A stretch of 33,508 nucleotides of DNA from IMG/VR virus record IMGVR_UViG_3300046713_000034, positions 1 to 33,508 of that record; one strand, 5' to 3'. Origin of the DNA: a virus. Positions 24,805 through 31,742 of this stretch are shown here, one piece after another. The position numbers were made by a program, and so were the translations under genes. The notes under the pieces were generated by a model that was not told the DNA's origin, made no database searches, and saw only the letters and a program-made list of their open reading frames with translations. Position 1 is the first letter of the stretch. Every line of letters starts with the position of its first letter.

Positions 24805-25406
24805 CGGAACACGCTCGGCCACACATCGGAAGTCTCAGCGTTCACATTCACGTACTTTACCCCGGCGTCCAGCCACCGCTCAATCAGGTCCCAGTCTTCA
24901 GTCCACGAATCAGGACCCCACGTGCCATGCTCCAGGATGGACCGGCGGTGCATGATCATCGGGGAACCCACGTTCCCCAACGCCAGCGGCCCCCACCCGA
25001 CGATCACCGGGTGGGCGTGATGGGACACCATGCGGGAAACCGCGAACCCCGCATCCGGGTCGGCGTTCAGCGCCTCCGCCATCAGCCTGCAATGCTCCGG
25101 GCGGAGCGCGTCATCGTCGTCGCAGTAGGTGATGTACTCACCCGCGGCTTGCGCCAGCGCTGCTTTCCTCGGACGGGACCCGAACTCAGCCAGCGGGTCA
25201 CGTTCGGGGAACTCCGCGTAGACCAGCGGATGCTTCCACTCGAACGCGCGGAGCAGCCGCATCAGCTGTTCGTCCGGCCCGTCGGAGAACACCACGTGCT
25301 GCACCCGACCGTAGTCCTGCGCCTGCACCGATGGGATACACCGGGACATCAGCAGCTTGTTCCGCCGCCACGTCGGGGTTATGACGCTGACCATAGGGGC
25401 GGTCAC
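24801..25406 (-). CDS. Family 2-like glycosyltransferase
   Basis: GTG 25406 overlaps the upstream stop by four bases (GTGA), giving 201 residues. VSVITPTWRRN at residues 6-16 is the classic family 2 opening, VQHVVFSDGPDE follows, and ITYCDDDDALRPEH (92-105) is the metal and donor site. The C-terminal TEDWDLIERWLDAG resembles the acceptor-side helix with the ED motif of family 2 enzymes. It should transfer a sugar from an NDP donor. It lies in the coupled run of transferase genes. Confidence 0.85.
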   Translation of the reverse strand: MTAPMVSVITPTWRRNKLLMSRCIPSVQAQDYGRVQHVVFSDGPDEQLMRLLRAFEWKHPLVYAEFPERDPLAEFGSRPRKAALAQAAGEYITYCDDDDALRPEHCRLMAEALNADPDAGFAVSRMVSHHAHPVIVGWGPLALGNVGSPMIMHRRSILEHGTWGPDSWTEDWDLIERWLDAGVKYVNVNAETSDVWPSVFR

Positions 25407-26146
25407 CCTGGTATCCCCAGCCCGGCATTGAACTGCGCCAGTCCGAGCGGGGTGAACGGGGTGCCGCCCAGCTTCTCGATGTCGTCGTTCAGGCCGCCCG
25501 TGCCCAGGTTCCTGGAGTACGAGTGCCACGCTGCGAGGTCCCCGCCGGTGATCAGCGCGGTCGACTGTGCGTAGGACTCGTCCAGCGGGGATTTTCCCAC
25601 GGAGTAGTGGAGGTGCTCGATTATCACGTTGTCGAGATACGTGATGCCGCAGCCGATACCCCACGCCATCCACGCCACGTCAACGTACATGTGCCGTATC
25701 TGCGGGGGCCCGAAATATCCCAGCTTCGCGATGACCTCGGACCGGCAGAATACGTGGCAGCACAACGAACCCGGTGCACGCGGGTACAGGTCATTCGCGA
25801 ACGCGAACGGTGTCTGTTCCAGCGCTTCCATTATCGCCACGTCCCACCCGGGGGTGGACGGCACGTTGTCATCACCGAAGTGACCGATGTACTTGTACTC
25901 GTGGACCCGGGGGACGGTCAGCTCGTTGATCCACGCGACCACCTGACGGAGCCCCGACCGGATTTCGTACGGCATCACCAGCGGCTGCAACCCCAGCGTC
26001 CGGTAATCCTGAAGGCGAGGGTCGTCGGCGTCCAAACCGACCAGCAGCGCCGTGTCCCCCTCGCAGGTTTTCAGCATCGCCTCGGACAACCGCGCGATAC
26101 TCAGCGGGCGTCCCCTCGACGGTACGGCTACCAGCAGGTCATTCAC
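25403..26146 (-). CDS. GT-A-like glycosyltransferase
   Basis: I start at GTG 26146, an eight-base overlap (GTGAATGA) with the upstream stop; a TTG two codons earlier is possible. The 247-residue protein begins VNDLLVAVPSRGRP, and YIGHFGDDNVPSTPGWD (about 86-102) carries the DD metal site (D92, D93) followed by the typical P-x-W-D. VDVAWMAWGIGCG and HLHYSVGKSP suggest acceptor and donor contacts. It has the look of an orphan GT-A family found in actinobacterial and phage genomes. It likely acts with the neighbouring transferases. Confidence 0.78.
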   Translation of the reverse strand: MNDLLVAVPSRGRPLSIARLSEAMLKTCEGDTALLVGLDADDPRLQDYRTLGLQPLVMPYEIRSGLRQVVAWINELTVPRVHEYKYIGHFGDDNVPSTPGWDVAIMEALEQTPFAFANDLYPRAPGSLCCHVFCRSEVIAKLGYFGPPQIRHMYVDVAWMAWGIGCGITYLDNVIIEHLHYSVGKSPLDESYAQSTALITGGDLAAWHSYSRNLGTGGLNDDIEKLGGTPFTPLGLAQFNAGLGIPG

Positions 26147-26810
26147 GCACAATCACCGACAGCCACGGGTAGGCGGGGATAGGTGGCAGGGGTTCCGGCA
26201 TCGGTTCCCGTTTCGCGCGGAAGCTTTCGTCCCGCACTTCCCGGTAGTAGTACATCGGGTCGTCGATCCATTCCTCGACCGTACACTGCCCCGAATCGCG
26301 GACCACCCGGCACCAGTCACGTTCAGCTTCCCACCCGCCGGTGAACCGGCCGAGCAGCGCCAGGTCCCGGCGTATCGGGTTCTTCTCCGAGATGTCCCGC
26401 CACACCAGGTCAGCGGTCTGACCCCACCCATATTTCTTCAGCGAATGCTGCACGGGGATCTGCGGGACCCCATCCTGGGTCCACAGCACCGGGTACCCCA
26501 CGTAGTCAGGTTTTGTTTGCAGCGCCGCCAGTACCCTGCGGACGAAATCCGGGGCCACCCAGTCATCGTCGTCCACGCAGGACACGTAATCAGCGCGGGA
26601 CGCCTCCATCAGCGCCTGCGTTTTATCCCCGTACGAAACTTCCAGGTTGTCCCGGTACAACAGCACCGTGGCGGGGAAAAACCGTGACGCACCAGCAGGC
26701 GGGCTCGGCGGCAACTGGGCGATCAACTGCCCGTCCAGCTCAGCGAGCAAGGCACACAGCATGTCGTGCCGGTGCGGGATCGACGTGATCAGGATGTCCC
26801 AGGTGATCAT
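26139..26810 (-). CDS. GT-A-like glycosyltransferase
   Basis: This 223-residue enzyme starts at ATG 26810 with an ATGA overlap. Residues 1-12 read MITWDILITSIP and YVSCVDDDDWVAPDFV (75-90) is the family 2 metal site. A YGDKTQALMEAS helix precedes it. TVEEWIDDPMYYYREVR near residue 177 is the C-terminal part. It directly follows the sugar-tailoring genes (SDR, C-methyltransferase, cupin), so it could be the first to use the modified sugar. Acceptor unknown. Confidence 0.8.
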   Translation of the reverse strand: MITWDILITSIPHRHDMLCALLAELDGQLIAQLPPSPPAGASRFFPATVLLYRDNLEVSYGDKTQALMEASRADYVSCVDDDDWVAPDFVRRVLAALQTKPDYVGYPVLWTQDGVPQIPVQHSLKKYGWGQTADLVWRDISEKNPIRRDLALLGRFTGGWEAERDWCRVVRDSGQCTVEEWIDDPMYYYREVRDESFRAKREPMPEPLPPIPAYPWLSVIVRE

Positions 26811-27160
26811 TTCAGCAACGGCACCGCCAGACGTTCAGTGTCCGACTCGTACGCGTCACCAGACCGGGGTCCCCTCGTCATGACCAGCACCCTCGTGATG
26901 TCCAGCGCTTTCCACGCGTGCGGCACACCAGCGGGTTCTTTGAAGAACTCCCCGGTGACCCGTTCCTTCGTGTGGACCCCGTCGTCTTCAATCCACGCGA
27001 CCAGCAGCCTGCCGTACGCAATGTACGTCCACTGGGTTGTCAGCTTATGCACGTGGTTCCCGCGGACCGCGCCCTTCGCCGTCAAGATTTCCGTCACAGC
27101 GTCGACCGGGCCCAGCAGGTCCTGGATAATACCGCGCTCATCCTCGAAACGATCACTCAC
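26807..27160 (-). CDS. RmlC-like cupin, possible sugar isomerase/epimerase
   Basis: The start is GTG 27160 in an eight-base overlap (GTGAGTGA) with the methyltransferase; the earlier start at 27235 would add an unrelated segment. The 117-residue single cupin has GNHVHKLTTQWTY at residues 34-46 (H36 and H38) and VPHAW near 83-87. It resembles the small RmlC/FdtA-type cupins that epimerise or isomerise dTDP-4-keto sugars and is often annotated that way. Encoded next to an SDR and a sugar C-methyltransferase, it likely acts on the same NDP-keto-sugar, though a binding-only role is possible. Confidence 0.72.
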   Translation of the reverse strand: MSDRFEDERGIIQDLLGPVDAVTEILTAKGAVRGNHVHKLTTQWTYIAYGRLLVAWIEDDGVHTKERVTGEFFKEPAGVPHAWKALDITRVLVMTRGPRSGDAYESDTERLAVPLLK

Positions 27161-28268
27161 TGACGATCCTCGGCTGCGGTAGGGGGATGATGAATTTCCC
27201 AGTATAACCAGCAGCCCGCAACGAGGACATGACATCCGAGGCGATGTGCCACGCGAACAGCAGCGCGTACGGCGGCTGGTCCTCGATCAGTTTCTTCTCA
27301 TCCACGATCGGCAGTTTCGTGCCGGGCATCATCCGCCCGATCTTCTCACTGCCCGCAACCTCGCACACGCACGTCAGGAACTTATCAGCCCCGGTGAAAT
27401 GCATCAGCGGGGTCGCGCGGGTCGCCGCGCCCACACCGTACACCGGGGCACCCCCGTCGGTGAGCATCCGCAGCAACGCGGTCAGCCGGTCTTTCACCAT
27501 GTCAGCGCGGTGCTGAAGACCAGTGTCCATCCGTCCCGCGCGGACCCGGAACGAACCGCCATGCGCGGGTATCTGCTGGCTGGACCACACCGTGAACCCG
27601 TGGTCTGACAGGAGACGCCCCAGTGTCACCAGGTCGTAGTAGCGGAGATGCTCGTGGTACACCGTGTCGATCTGCAACCCCGACATCACCGCGGACAAGT
27701 CGTGGTTCTCAGTGATGAACGTCCCCCCGCCGGATAGCAGGGTCGCGACACCCTGCATGAAATCGTGGGGGTCCGGGACGTGCGCCAGAACATTGTAAGC
27801 GGTGACGATCTGCGCCGGACCGTACGTGTCACGGATACGCGACGCGAGACCAGACGTGAAAAACTTCTGGTACACGATGACGGGCGGCCCGATCTTCCGG
27901 GCCTGGTCTGTGGGTTCCACCGCGATCAGCCTGCACCGGCCACCGAACGCTGCCAGTGACGTACCGTCGTTCGCTCCGATATCCACGACAGTGTCATCAG
28001 CGCGGGTGTGTATCAGGCCGGCTAGTTCCTGCGCGTGACGGCGGCGTTCCGCGCTGTTCCCCGCCGCGTACGGGTGGTCCGACGCGAACAAATCCGTGGC
28101 GGGCACGATGTAATCCAGCTGAACCAGGGTGCACGACCGGCAGCGGACCAGGCGCAGCGGGTACGTGGGCCCGTTACCGTACTGCTCCGCGAGGGGCTGT
28201 ATCCCCATGTCCAGTATCGGGACCATGTACGGCGAACCGCACAGCCCGCAGTTCGTGACCTCACCCAT
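27153..28268 (-). CDS. NDP-sugar C-methyltransferase, TylCIII/NovU type
   Basis: This 371-residue enzyme starts at ATG 28268 in an eight-base overlap with the SDR. It has the N-terminal zinc-binding pair C7/C10 and C43/C46 (NCGLC and RCRSC) of the C-3 and C-5 deoxysugar methyltransferases. VVDIGANDGTSLAAF (94-108) is the SAM loop, and TVYHEHLRYY (about residues 203-212) carries the residues that act as general base in the family. The C-terminal GVGAATRATPLMHF and CEVAGSEKIGRMMPGT segments are the C-terminal domain. It adds a methyl group to a ring carbon of an NDP-4-keto-6-deoxysugar, giving a branched sugar. Normal length for the family. The sugar is not identified. Confidence 0.88.
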   Translation of the reverse strand: MGEVTNCGLCGSPYMVPILDMGIQPLAEQYGNGPTYPLRLVRCRSCTLVQLDYIVPATDLFASDHPYAAGNSAERRRHAQELAGLIHTRADDTVVDIGANDGTSLAAFGGRCRLIAVEPTDQARKIGPPVIVYQKFFTSGLASRIRDTYGPAQIVTAYNVLAHVPDPHDFMQGVATLLSGGGTFITENHDLSAVMSGLQIDTVYHEHLRYYDLVTLGRLLSDHGFTVWSSQQIPAHGGSFRVRAGRMDTGLQHRADMVKDRLTALLRMLTDGGAPVYGVGAATRATPLMHFTGADKFLTCVCEVAGSEKIGRMMPGTKLPIVDEKKLIEDQPPYALLFAWHIASDVMSSLRAAGYTGKFIIPLPQPRIVSE

Positions 28269-29214
28269 GGGTACGGTACCAGTCCACCGTCCGCGCCAGA
28301 CCAGTCTCGAAACTGACCAGGGGTGTCATGTCAGCCAGCGCGTTGATCTTCCGGGTGTCCGGCAGCCTGCGCGGCGGAGACCCCTTCGGGAGGGAACCCG
28401 GCTCGATCTTGATGTTCCGGTTGTAGCATTGCGCCACGGCGTGCGCCACATCCGCGATGGTGTGCTCGTCCATCGTCCCCACATGCCACGTCCCGCCCGG
28501 CGCGTTGTCCAGCAGCATGACGAGCTGGTTCACGCAGTCGCTGATGTAGCAGAACGACCGGGTTTCCTGCCCCGTCCCCTGGATCGGGAACGAGACGGGA
28601 CCGTCAGGGTGGGTGGTGGTCAGCTCGTTCATGCGGATGCAGAACTCCGGGATGACATGCTCACGGCCCATATCCGGCCCGTAAATGTTATGCGGCCGGG
28701 CGATCACCAGGCGGTCCAGGATCCCTTCCCGTTCCCACGCCAGCGAGGCCAGTTCACACGCGATCTTCCCGCCCCCGTAAGAGTACCGGGGGTTCTGCGG
28801 GTCAGGGACGACCAGCGGCACGTTCTCCGGGGTCGGTACCACGGGGGCGACCTGGTAAGCCTCCGATGAGGAGACCAGCAGCAGATCACTGCACGCGGTC
28901 CGCTCGCACGCATCTAGGATGTTCAAGATGCCGCGCAGCGCCACGTCCAGGACCGTGCGGGGGTTCGCGTAGAAAGTCTGCGTCCCCTGCAAGTAGGCCA
29001 GGTGGGCGACCCGGGAGCACCCCTGCATCGCGCGGGTCACCGCACCAGCATCGCGCACGTCGCCGTACGCGATCTCACACCCCGACCCGGCGAGACGCTG
29101 GGGGTTACCACGGGACATGTCGTCCAGCACCCGGACTTCGTGACCCTGGCGGATCAGCTGCCACGCCAGGTTGCTGCCGATGAAACCGGCCCCGCCCGTT
29201 AGGAGATATCGCAT
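28261..29214 (-). CDS. NAD-dependent epimerase/dehydratase (extended SDR)
   Basis: This 317-residue enzyme begins MRYLLTGGAGFIGS, a Rossmann TGxxGxxG loop at residues 6-13. The catalytic triad is partly visible: VSSSEAYQ (Ser at about 115-117) and YGGGK (Tyr146, Lys150). RPHNIYGPDMGREHV and RSFCYISDCV are typical of UDP-galactose 4-epimerase and GDP/dTDP-sugar dehydratase relatives. It supplies or reshapes a nucleotide sugar for the downstream C-methyltransferase. The ATG overlaps the zinc-ribbon gene by 16 bases. Which reaction it catalyses cannot be told, and no separate nucleotidyltransferase or 4,6-dehydratase lies in the window, so the host probably provides the precursor. Confidence 0.88.
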   Translation of the reverse strand: MRYLLTGGAGFIGSNLAWQLIRQGHEVRVLDDMSRGNPQRLAGSGCEIAYGDVRDAGAVTRAMQGCSRVAHLAYLQGTQTFYANPRTVLDVALRGILNILDACERTACSDLLLVSSSEAYQVAPVVPTPENVPLVVPDPQNPRYSYGGGKIACELASLAWEREGILDRLVIARPHNIYGPDMGREHVIPEFCIRMNELTTTHPDGPVSFPIQGTGQETRSFCYISDCVNQLVMLLDNAPGGTWHVGTMDEHTIADVAHAVAQCYNRNIKIEPGSLPKGSPPRRLPDTRKINALADMTPLVSFETGLARTVDWYRTHG

Positions 29215-29348
29215 CTCGCCATGATAGCGGCAGGCTTAGCGTAATACTCCACCCGCCACCAGTCGTAGCATTCGGTGCACATCGCGCCGCTGTTCAGTTC
29301 CCGCCAGTGGCCGCACATGTAGCAGTACCCGGGTTCCCGGTTTTCCAC
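29199..29348 (-). CDS. 49-residue zinc-ribbon protein overlapping the SDR
   Basis: GTG 29348 follows GGAGG by nine bases. The product has two CxxC pairs (C9/C12 and C24/C27 in YCYMCGHW and MCTECYDWW), a textbook four-Cys ribbon. Its last 16 bases overlap the epimerase start. Aromatic residues fill the loop. It is likely a partner or a regulator, with no family named. Confidence 0.72.
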   Translation of the reverse strand: MENREPGYCYMCGHWRELNSGAMCTECYDWWRVEYYAKPAAIMARCDIS

Positions 29349-29397
29349 AGCATGTATCCTCCAGGGTCATGCTGCCAGGGTCCGGGGCAGCTGAACT

Positions 29398-29577
29398 TTA
29401 GGTCTGGGTCCAGCCATCCCCGGATTCGAAATCACCGGAAGCCTGACCGGAAGCGTTCGCCGGGCCAGAGTTCCGGTCCACCGAAACCCACCCGCATACA
29501 GTCGCGTCGCTCGTGGAATTATACGGCTGCCCGGGGACAGACGGCGGCGACGTGATCGGACTCGGTGCACTAGCCAT
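29398..29577 (-). CDS. 59-residue Ser/Thr/Pro-rich protein
   Basis: ATG 29577 starts two bases before the stop of the upstream gene ends and follows GGGAGTC. Composition is Ser, Thr, Pro and Gly rich (SAPSPITSPPSVPGQPYNST) with a single Cys. Disordered Ser/Thr-rich proteins are good acceptors for O-linked sugars, and it lies right at the border of the glycan island. No family is recognised. Confidence 0.6.
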   Translation of the reverse strand: MASAPSPITSPPSVPGQPYNSTSDATVCGWVSVDRNSGPANASGQASGDFESGDGWTQT

Positions 29578-29579
29578 GG

Positions 29580-29852
29580 TTAGACTCCCTTCCAGCGTGA
29601 AGCATCAGATGTACCGTCGGGCATCCACCCCGCACCGGTCGGCTGCCCCGTGTTCATGTCGATCTGCCCGCCGTCGATGACTTTCATCCACCGGCCGCCA
29701 GCACCCGAAACGTTCGGGGTCGCGTCGTAGGCGTGCTCAGGGTTGGACTGCTGCGCGGCGTCCTGCTGACCCTCAGCGGTCGCGTCGTACCCGTTCTTCG
29801 TCTGGTACGGCAACTGCGCTACCCCGTTAACCGGGGGTTCGGTGTACGGCAT
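29580..29852 (-). CDS. 90-residue low-complexity protein
   Basis: ATG 29852 is preceded by AGGAGG at a good distance. The product is Gln/Gly/Asp-rich with two Trp near the C-terminus (GRWMKVIDGG and GWMPDGTSDASRW). It belongs to a run of four similar short proteins between 29398 and 30370. No known domain; a minor capsid-associated protein is possible. Confidence 0.6.
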   Translation of the reverse strand: MPYTEPPVNGVAQLPYQTKNGYDATAEGQQDAAQQSNPEHAYDATPNVSGAGGRWMKVIDGGQIDMNTGQPTGAGWMPDGTSDASRWKGV

Positions 29853-29862
29853 CGACAGCCTC

Positions 29863-30189
29863 CTAGCTTTCGCGAACTACCTTCGGGGTTGTGGTCGAAC
29901 CCCAGCGGGGCTGGCCCGGCGGCGACCAGTCCTGCCCCTTAGCCTGCGGTTTACCGTCATCACCGGGCGGCATCTTCTGCTGCATCTCGATGACAGGGGC
30001 TTCTGTTTCGACCGGGGCACCCACGTTCCAGCCGAGATCCCCCGAAGCCCCGCCAGGGGCCGTCATCGCGTTGTTCTTGAAAATCTGATCCCCGCCGTGC
30101 TGGCTAGTAGGAACCATCGCGCTCGCCGGGTCCGGTTTCAGCATGTTCGACAGGTCGGCGTAGCTGCCGTTATTCACCCAGTCAGCCAT
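29863..30189 (-). CDS. 108-residue low-complexity protein
   Basis: I start it at ATG 30189, which follows TAGGAGG; a longer in-frame start would run into the neighbouring gene. The product begins MADWVNNGSYADLSNML and continues with Pro/Gly/Gln-rich sequence ending in TTPKVVRES. It is charged and probably disordered. No family is recognised. Confidence 0.6.
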   Translation of the reverse strand: MADWVNNGSYADLSNMLKPDPASAMVPTSQHGGDQIFKNNAMTAPGGASGDLGWNVGAPVETEAPVIEMQQKMPPGDDGKPQAKGQDWSPPGQPRWGSTTTPKVVRES

Positions 30190-30199
30190 GGAGCGCCTC

Positions 30200-30370
30200 C
30201 TACTTAGTCCGGTCGTCCTTATAGTCGTGGGCCTTGTCGCTGTTCGCGGAGGTGGCCAGCTCCTTACCGGAAACCTGCACCACCCCCGCACCCACCGCGT
30301 TCGACGCTGCCGTCCCGGAAATCAACCCGGGTGCTGACGCGGCAGGGTACTGCCGGGCCAGGTCCGACAT
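30200..30370 (-). CDS. 56-residue Ala/Ser-rich protein
   Basis: ATG 30370 shares its first base with the preceding stop (TAATG). The product is Ala/Ser/Val-rich for its first 35 residues (LISGTAASNAVGAGVV) and ends with a charged tail, AHDYKDDRTK. The start overlap and the end ten bases before the next start support translation. It could be a small capsid or scaffold-like factor; no family is recognised. Confidence 0.6.
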   Translation of the reverse strand: MSDLARQYPAASAPGLISGTAASNAVGAGVVQVSGKELATSANSDKAHDYKDDRTK

Positions 30371-30918
30371 TAACGAACCGCCCTGCCACCGCGCAGAACC
30401 CTGCCCGCACCAGGCTGGTACCGGCCGCCGCCAGCAAGCGGCTCGTTACCCTTCAAGCCGGGGAGCTGCGGGCCACCCGTCCCGTACCCCTGGTCATTCG
30501 CCTCGGTGATGCTACCCGGACCGTCGATGTCCTCATTGGTGGTGTCAGACTGGTACGTCCCCGACAGGTACGAACCCGGCCGGGTGTAACTAATCGCGGT
30601 CTCCCCGACATCAGAGTCATTCGGGGAGGTCGCCGTACCCGGGGCACCCGTCTCGGTGATCTCCGCGTCGGTGACACCGGTCAGGCCGTCAGACAGCTGA
30701 CCCGGCTCGGCAGTAACGTCACCGCCACCAGCCCCGCCGCTGGTACCCGGGGCACCCGTACCGGACGGGAGCGGCCCGCCGAAAATGTTGTTGCCACCCT
30801 CCGGGGGGTACTGACCCGGCTGGTTCGTCGGGTCGCCGCCGCCTGACTTACCGGAAACCTTCGTGCTCCCGGAGACCTTCCCGCCGCCGTACGGCTTCAT
30901 GCTCGGCTCGTTAGCCAT
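30370..30918 (-). CDS. 182-residue Gly-rich low-complexity protein
   Basis: ATG 30918 follows GAAGGAGATG. Composition is Gly, Pro, Ser, Thr and Asp throughout (SGTGAPGTSGGAGGGDVT), with a basic C-terminus (GAGRVLRGGRAVR). It is likely unfolded or coats a surface. It is the first gene after a hairpin and starts the low-complexity run that leads into the glycan island. Confidence 0.65.
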   Translation of the reverse strand: MANEPSMKPYGGGKVSGSTKVSGKSGGGDPTNQPGQYPPEGGNNIFGGPLPSGTGAPGTSGGAGGGDVTAEPGQLSDGLTGVTDAEITETGAPGTATSPNDSDVGETAISYTRPGSYLSGTYQSDTTNEDIDGPGSITEANDQGYGTGGPQLPGLKGNEPLAGGGRYQPGAGRVLRGGRAVR

Positions 30919-30952
30919 GACCCATCTCCTTCACTATTACCCGTTACTGGTA

Positions 30953-30989
30953 GCACCGGCGGGTTTAGCCCGTACCCGCCCGCCGGTGC
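30953..30989 (-). terminator. 11-bp perfect inverted repeat after the double zinc-ribbon gene
   Basis: Arms GCACCGGCGGG and CCCGCCGGTGC flank a 15-base loop, 12 bases past the stop of the 98-residue zinc protein. There is no clear U run on the coding strand. It may end or weaken transcription from the head block before the low-complexity run. Confidence 0.55.
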
Positions 30990-31001
30990 CGCCAGGGTCC
31001 A

Positions 31002-31298
31002 CTACCCTCGCCGCGCCAGCCCGAACTTAGCCCCGCTGAACTTCCCCGCAACCGGGGAGCACTGCGGGCATTGCATCGTGGAATGGTCCTCACTGTCAGT
31101 GGAGACCAGCGTGCCGGGCAGGGCGTAATGCCCGCACGACAGCCGGGGGATCTCACCGAACTGGCGGCACCTGGGGCAGATAACCTGCCCCGTCCGCAAA
31201 CGGAGAGCGTCAGTGTTCTTACCGATGCGGTGCCCGCAGGACGTACAGCGTTCCGCGGGCTCCGCACCAGCAAGTTTCAGCTTCCGCTTGTTACTCAC
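31002..31298 (-). CDS. Double zinc-ribbon protein
   Basis: GTG 31298 overlaps the preceding stop (GTGA). The 98-residue product has two four-ligand sites: C18/C21 with C41/C44 (RCTSCGH and ICPRC), and C55/H57 with C77/C80 (LSCGHY and CPQC). The N-terminus is basic (SNKRKLKLA). Two stacked ribbons suggest contact with nucleic acid or protein. It sits just after the capsid gene, so it may assist packaging or head assembly. No family is named. Confidence 0.72.
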   Translation of the reverse strand: MSNKRKLKLAGAEPAERCTSCGHRIGKNTDALRLRTGQVICPRCRQFGEIPRLSCGHYALPGTLVSTDSEDHSTMQCPQCSPVAGKFSGAKFGLARRG

Positions 31299-31714
31299 GG
31301 ACGCTGACCGTACTGCTCCATCAGCTGCTGCTTCGTGGAGTTCGTCGCGGTGATCCACTCAGCACCCTGATTGACCGCGTAGTCGATCCATTCCTGCTTC
31401 GACGCGGTCGGGCGGGGCGGGCCACCTTCCACCTTCACAGGGTCAGCGAGAGGGTCAGCCTCAGCTTCAGGCTCGGGATCCGCGGTTGTTTCCGTTTCGG
31501 ATTCCGCGTACTCAACCGCAGCGGACTTCAGCTCCTCCAAAGGAGCCTGCTCCTCCACGGTTTCCTCCGCGGAATCTGAAACCTTGATGGCGTTCCCGCC
31601 GAAAACGAGGTCCTCGCCTTCCCAGTCGGGGACCTCGAAATCAGTCCACGGGGCAGGCCAGAGCCGACCGTCATGCCGGCCGCTGGTCATGTTGCTGAGC
31701 ATCTGGATAATCAC
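31295..31714 (-). CDS. Acidic head-region protein with small C-terminal helical domain
   Basis: I start it at GTG 31714, which follows GGAGG by six bases; the earlier in-frame start at 31807 lies inside the capsid gene. The 139-residue product has a short N-terminal core, a long Glu-rich linker (ETTADPEPEAEADP) and a C-terminal region, KQEWIDYAVNQGAEWITAT with STKQQLMEQYG, which resembles the HeH/LEM-like or Rho-N-like helix pairs found in actinophage head genes after the capsid. Probably a head assembly or head-completion protein. Function is inferred from place only. Confidence 0.65.
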   Translation of the reverse strand: MIIQMLSNMTSGRHDGRLWPAPWTDFEVPDWEGEDLVFGGNAIKVSDSAEETVEEQAPLEELKSAAVEYAESETETTADPEPEAEADPLADPVKVEGGPPRPTASKQEWIDYAVNQGAEWITATNSTKQQLMEQYGQRP

Positions 31715-31742
31715 CAGGCACCTCCGCGTTCGAGAACCAGGA

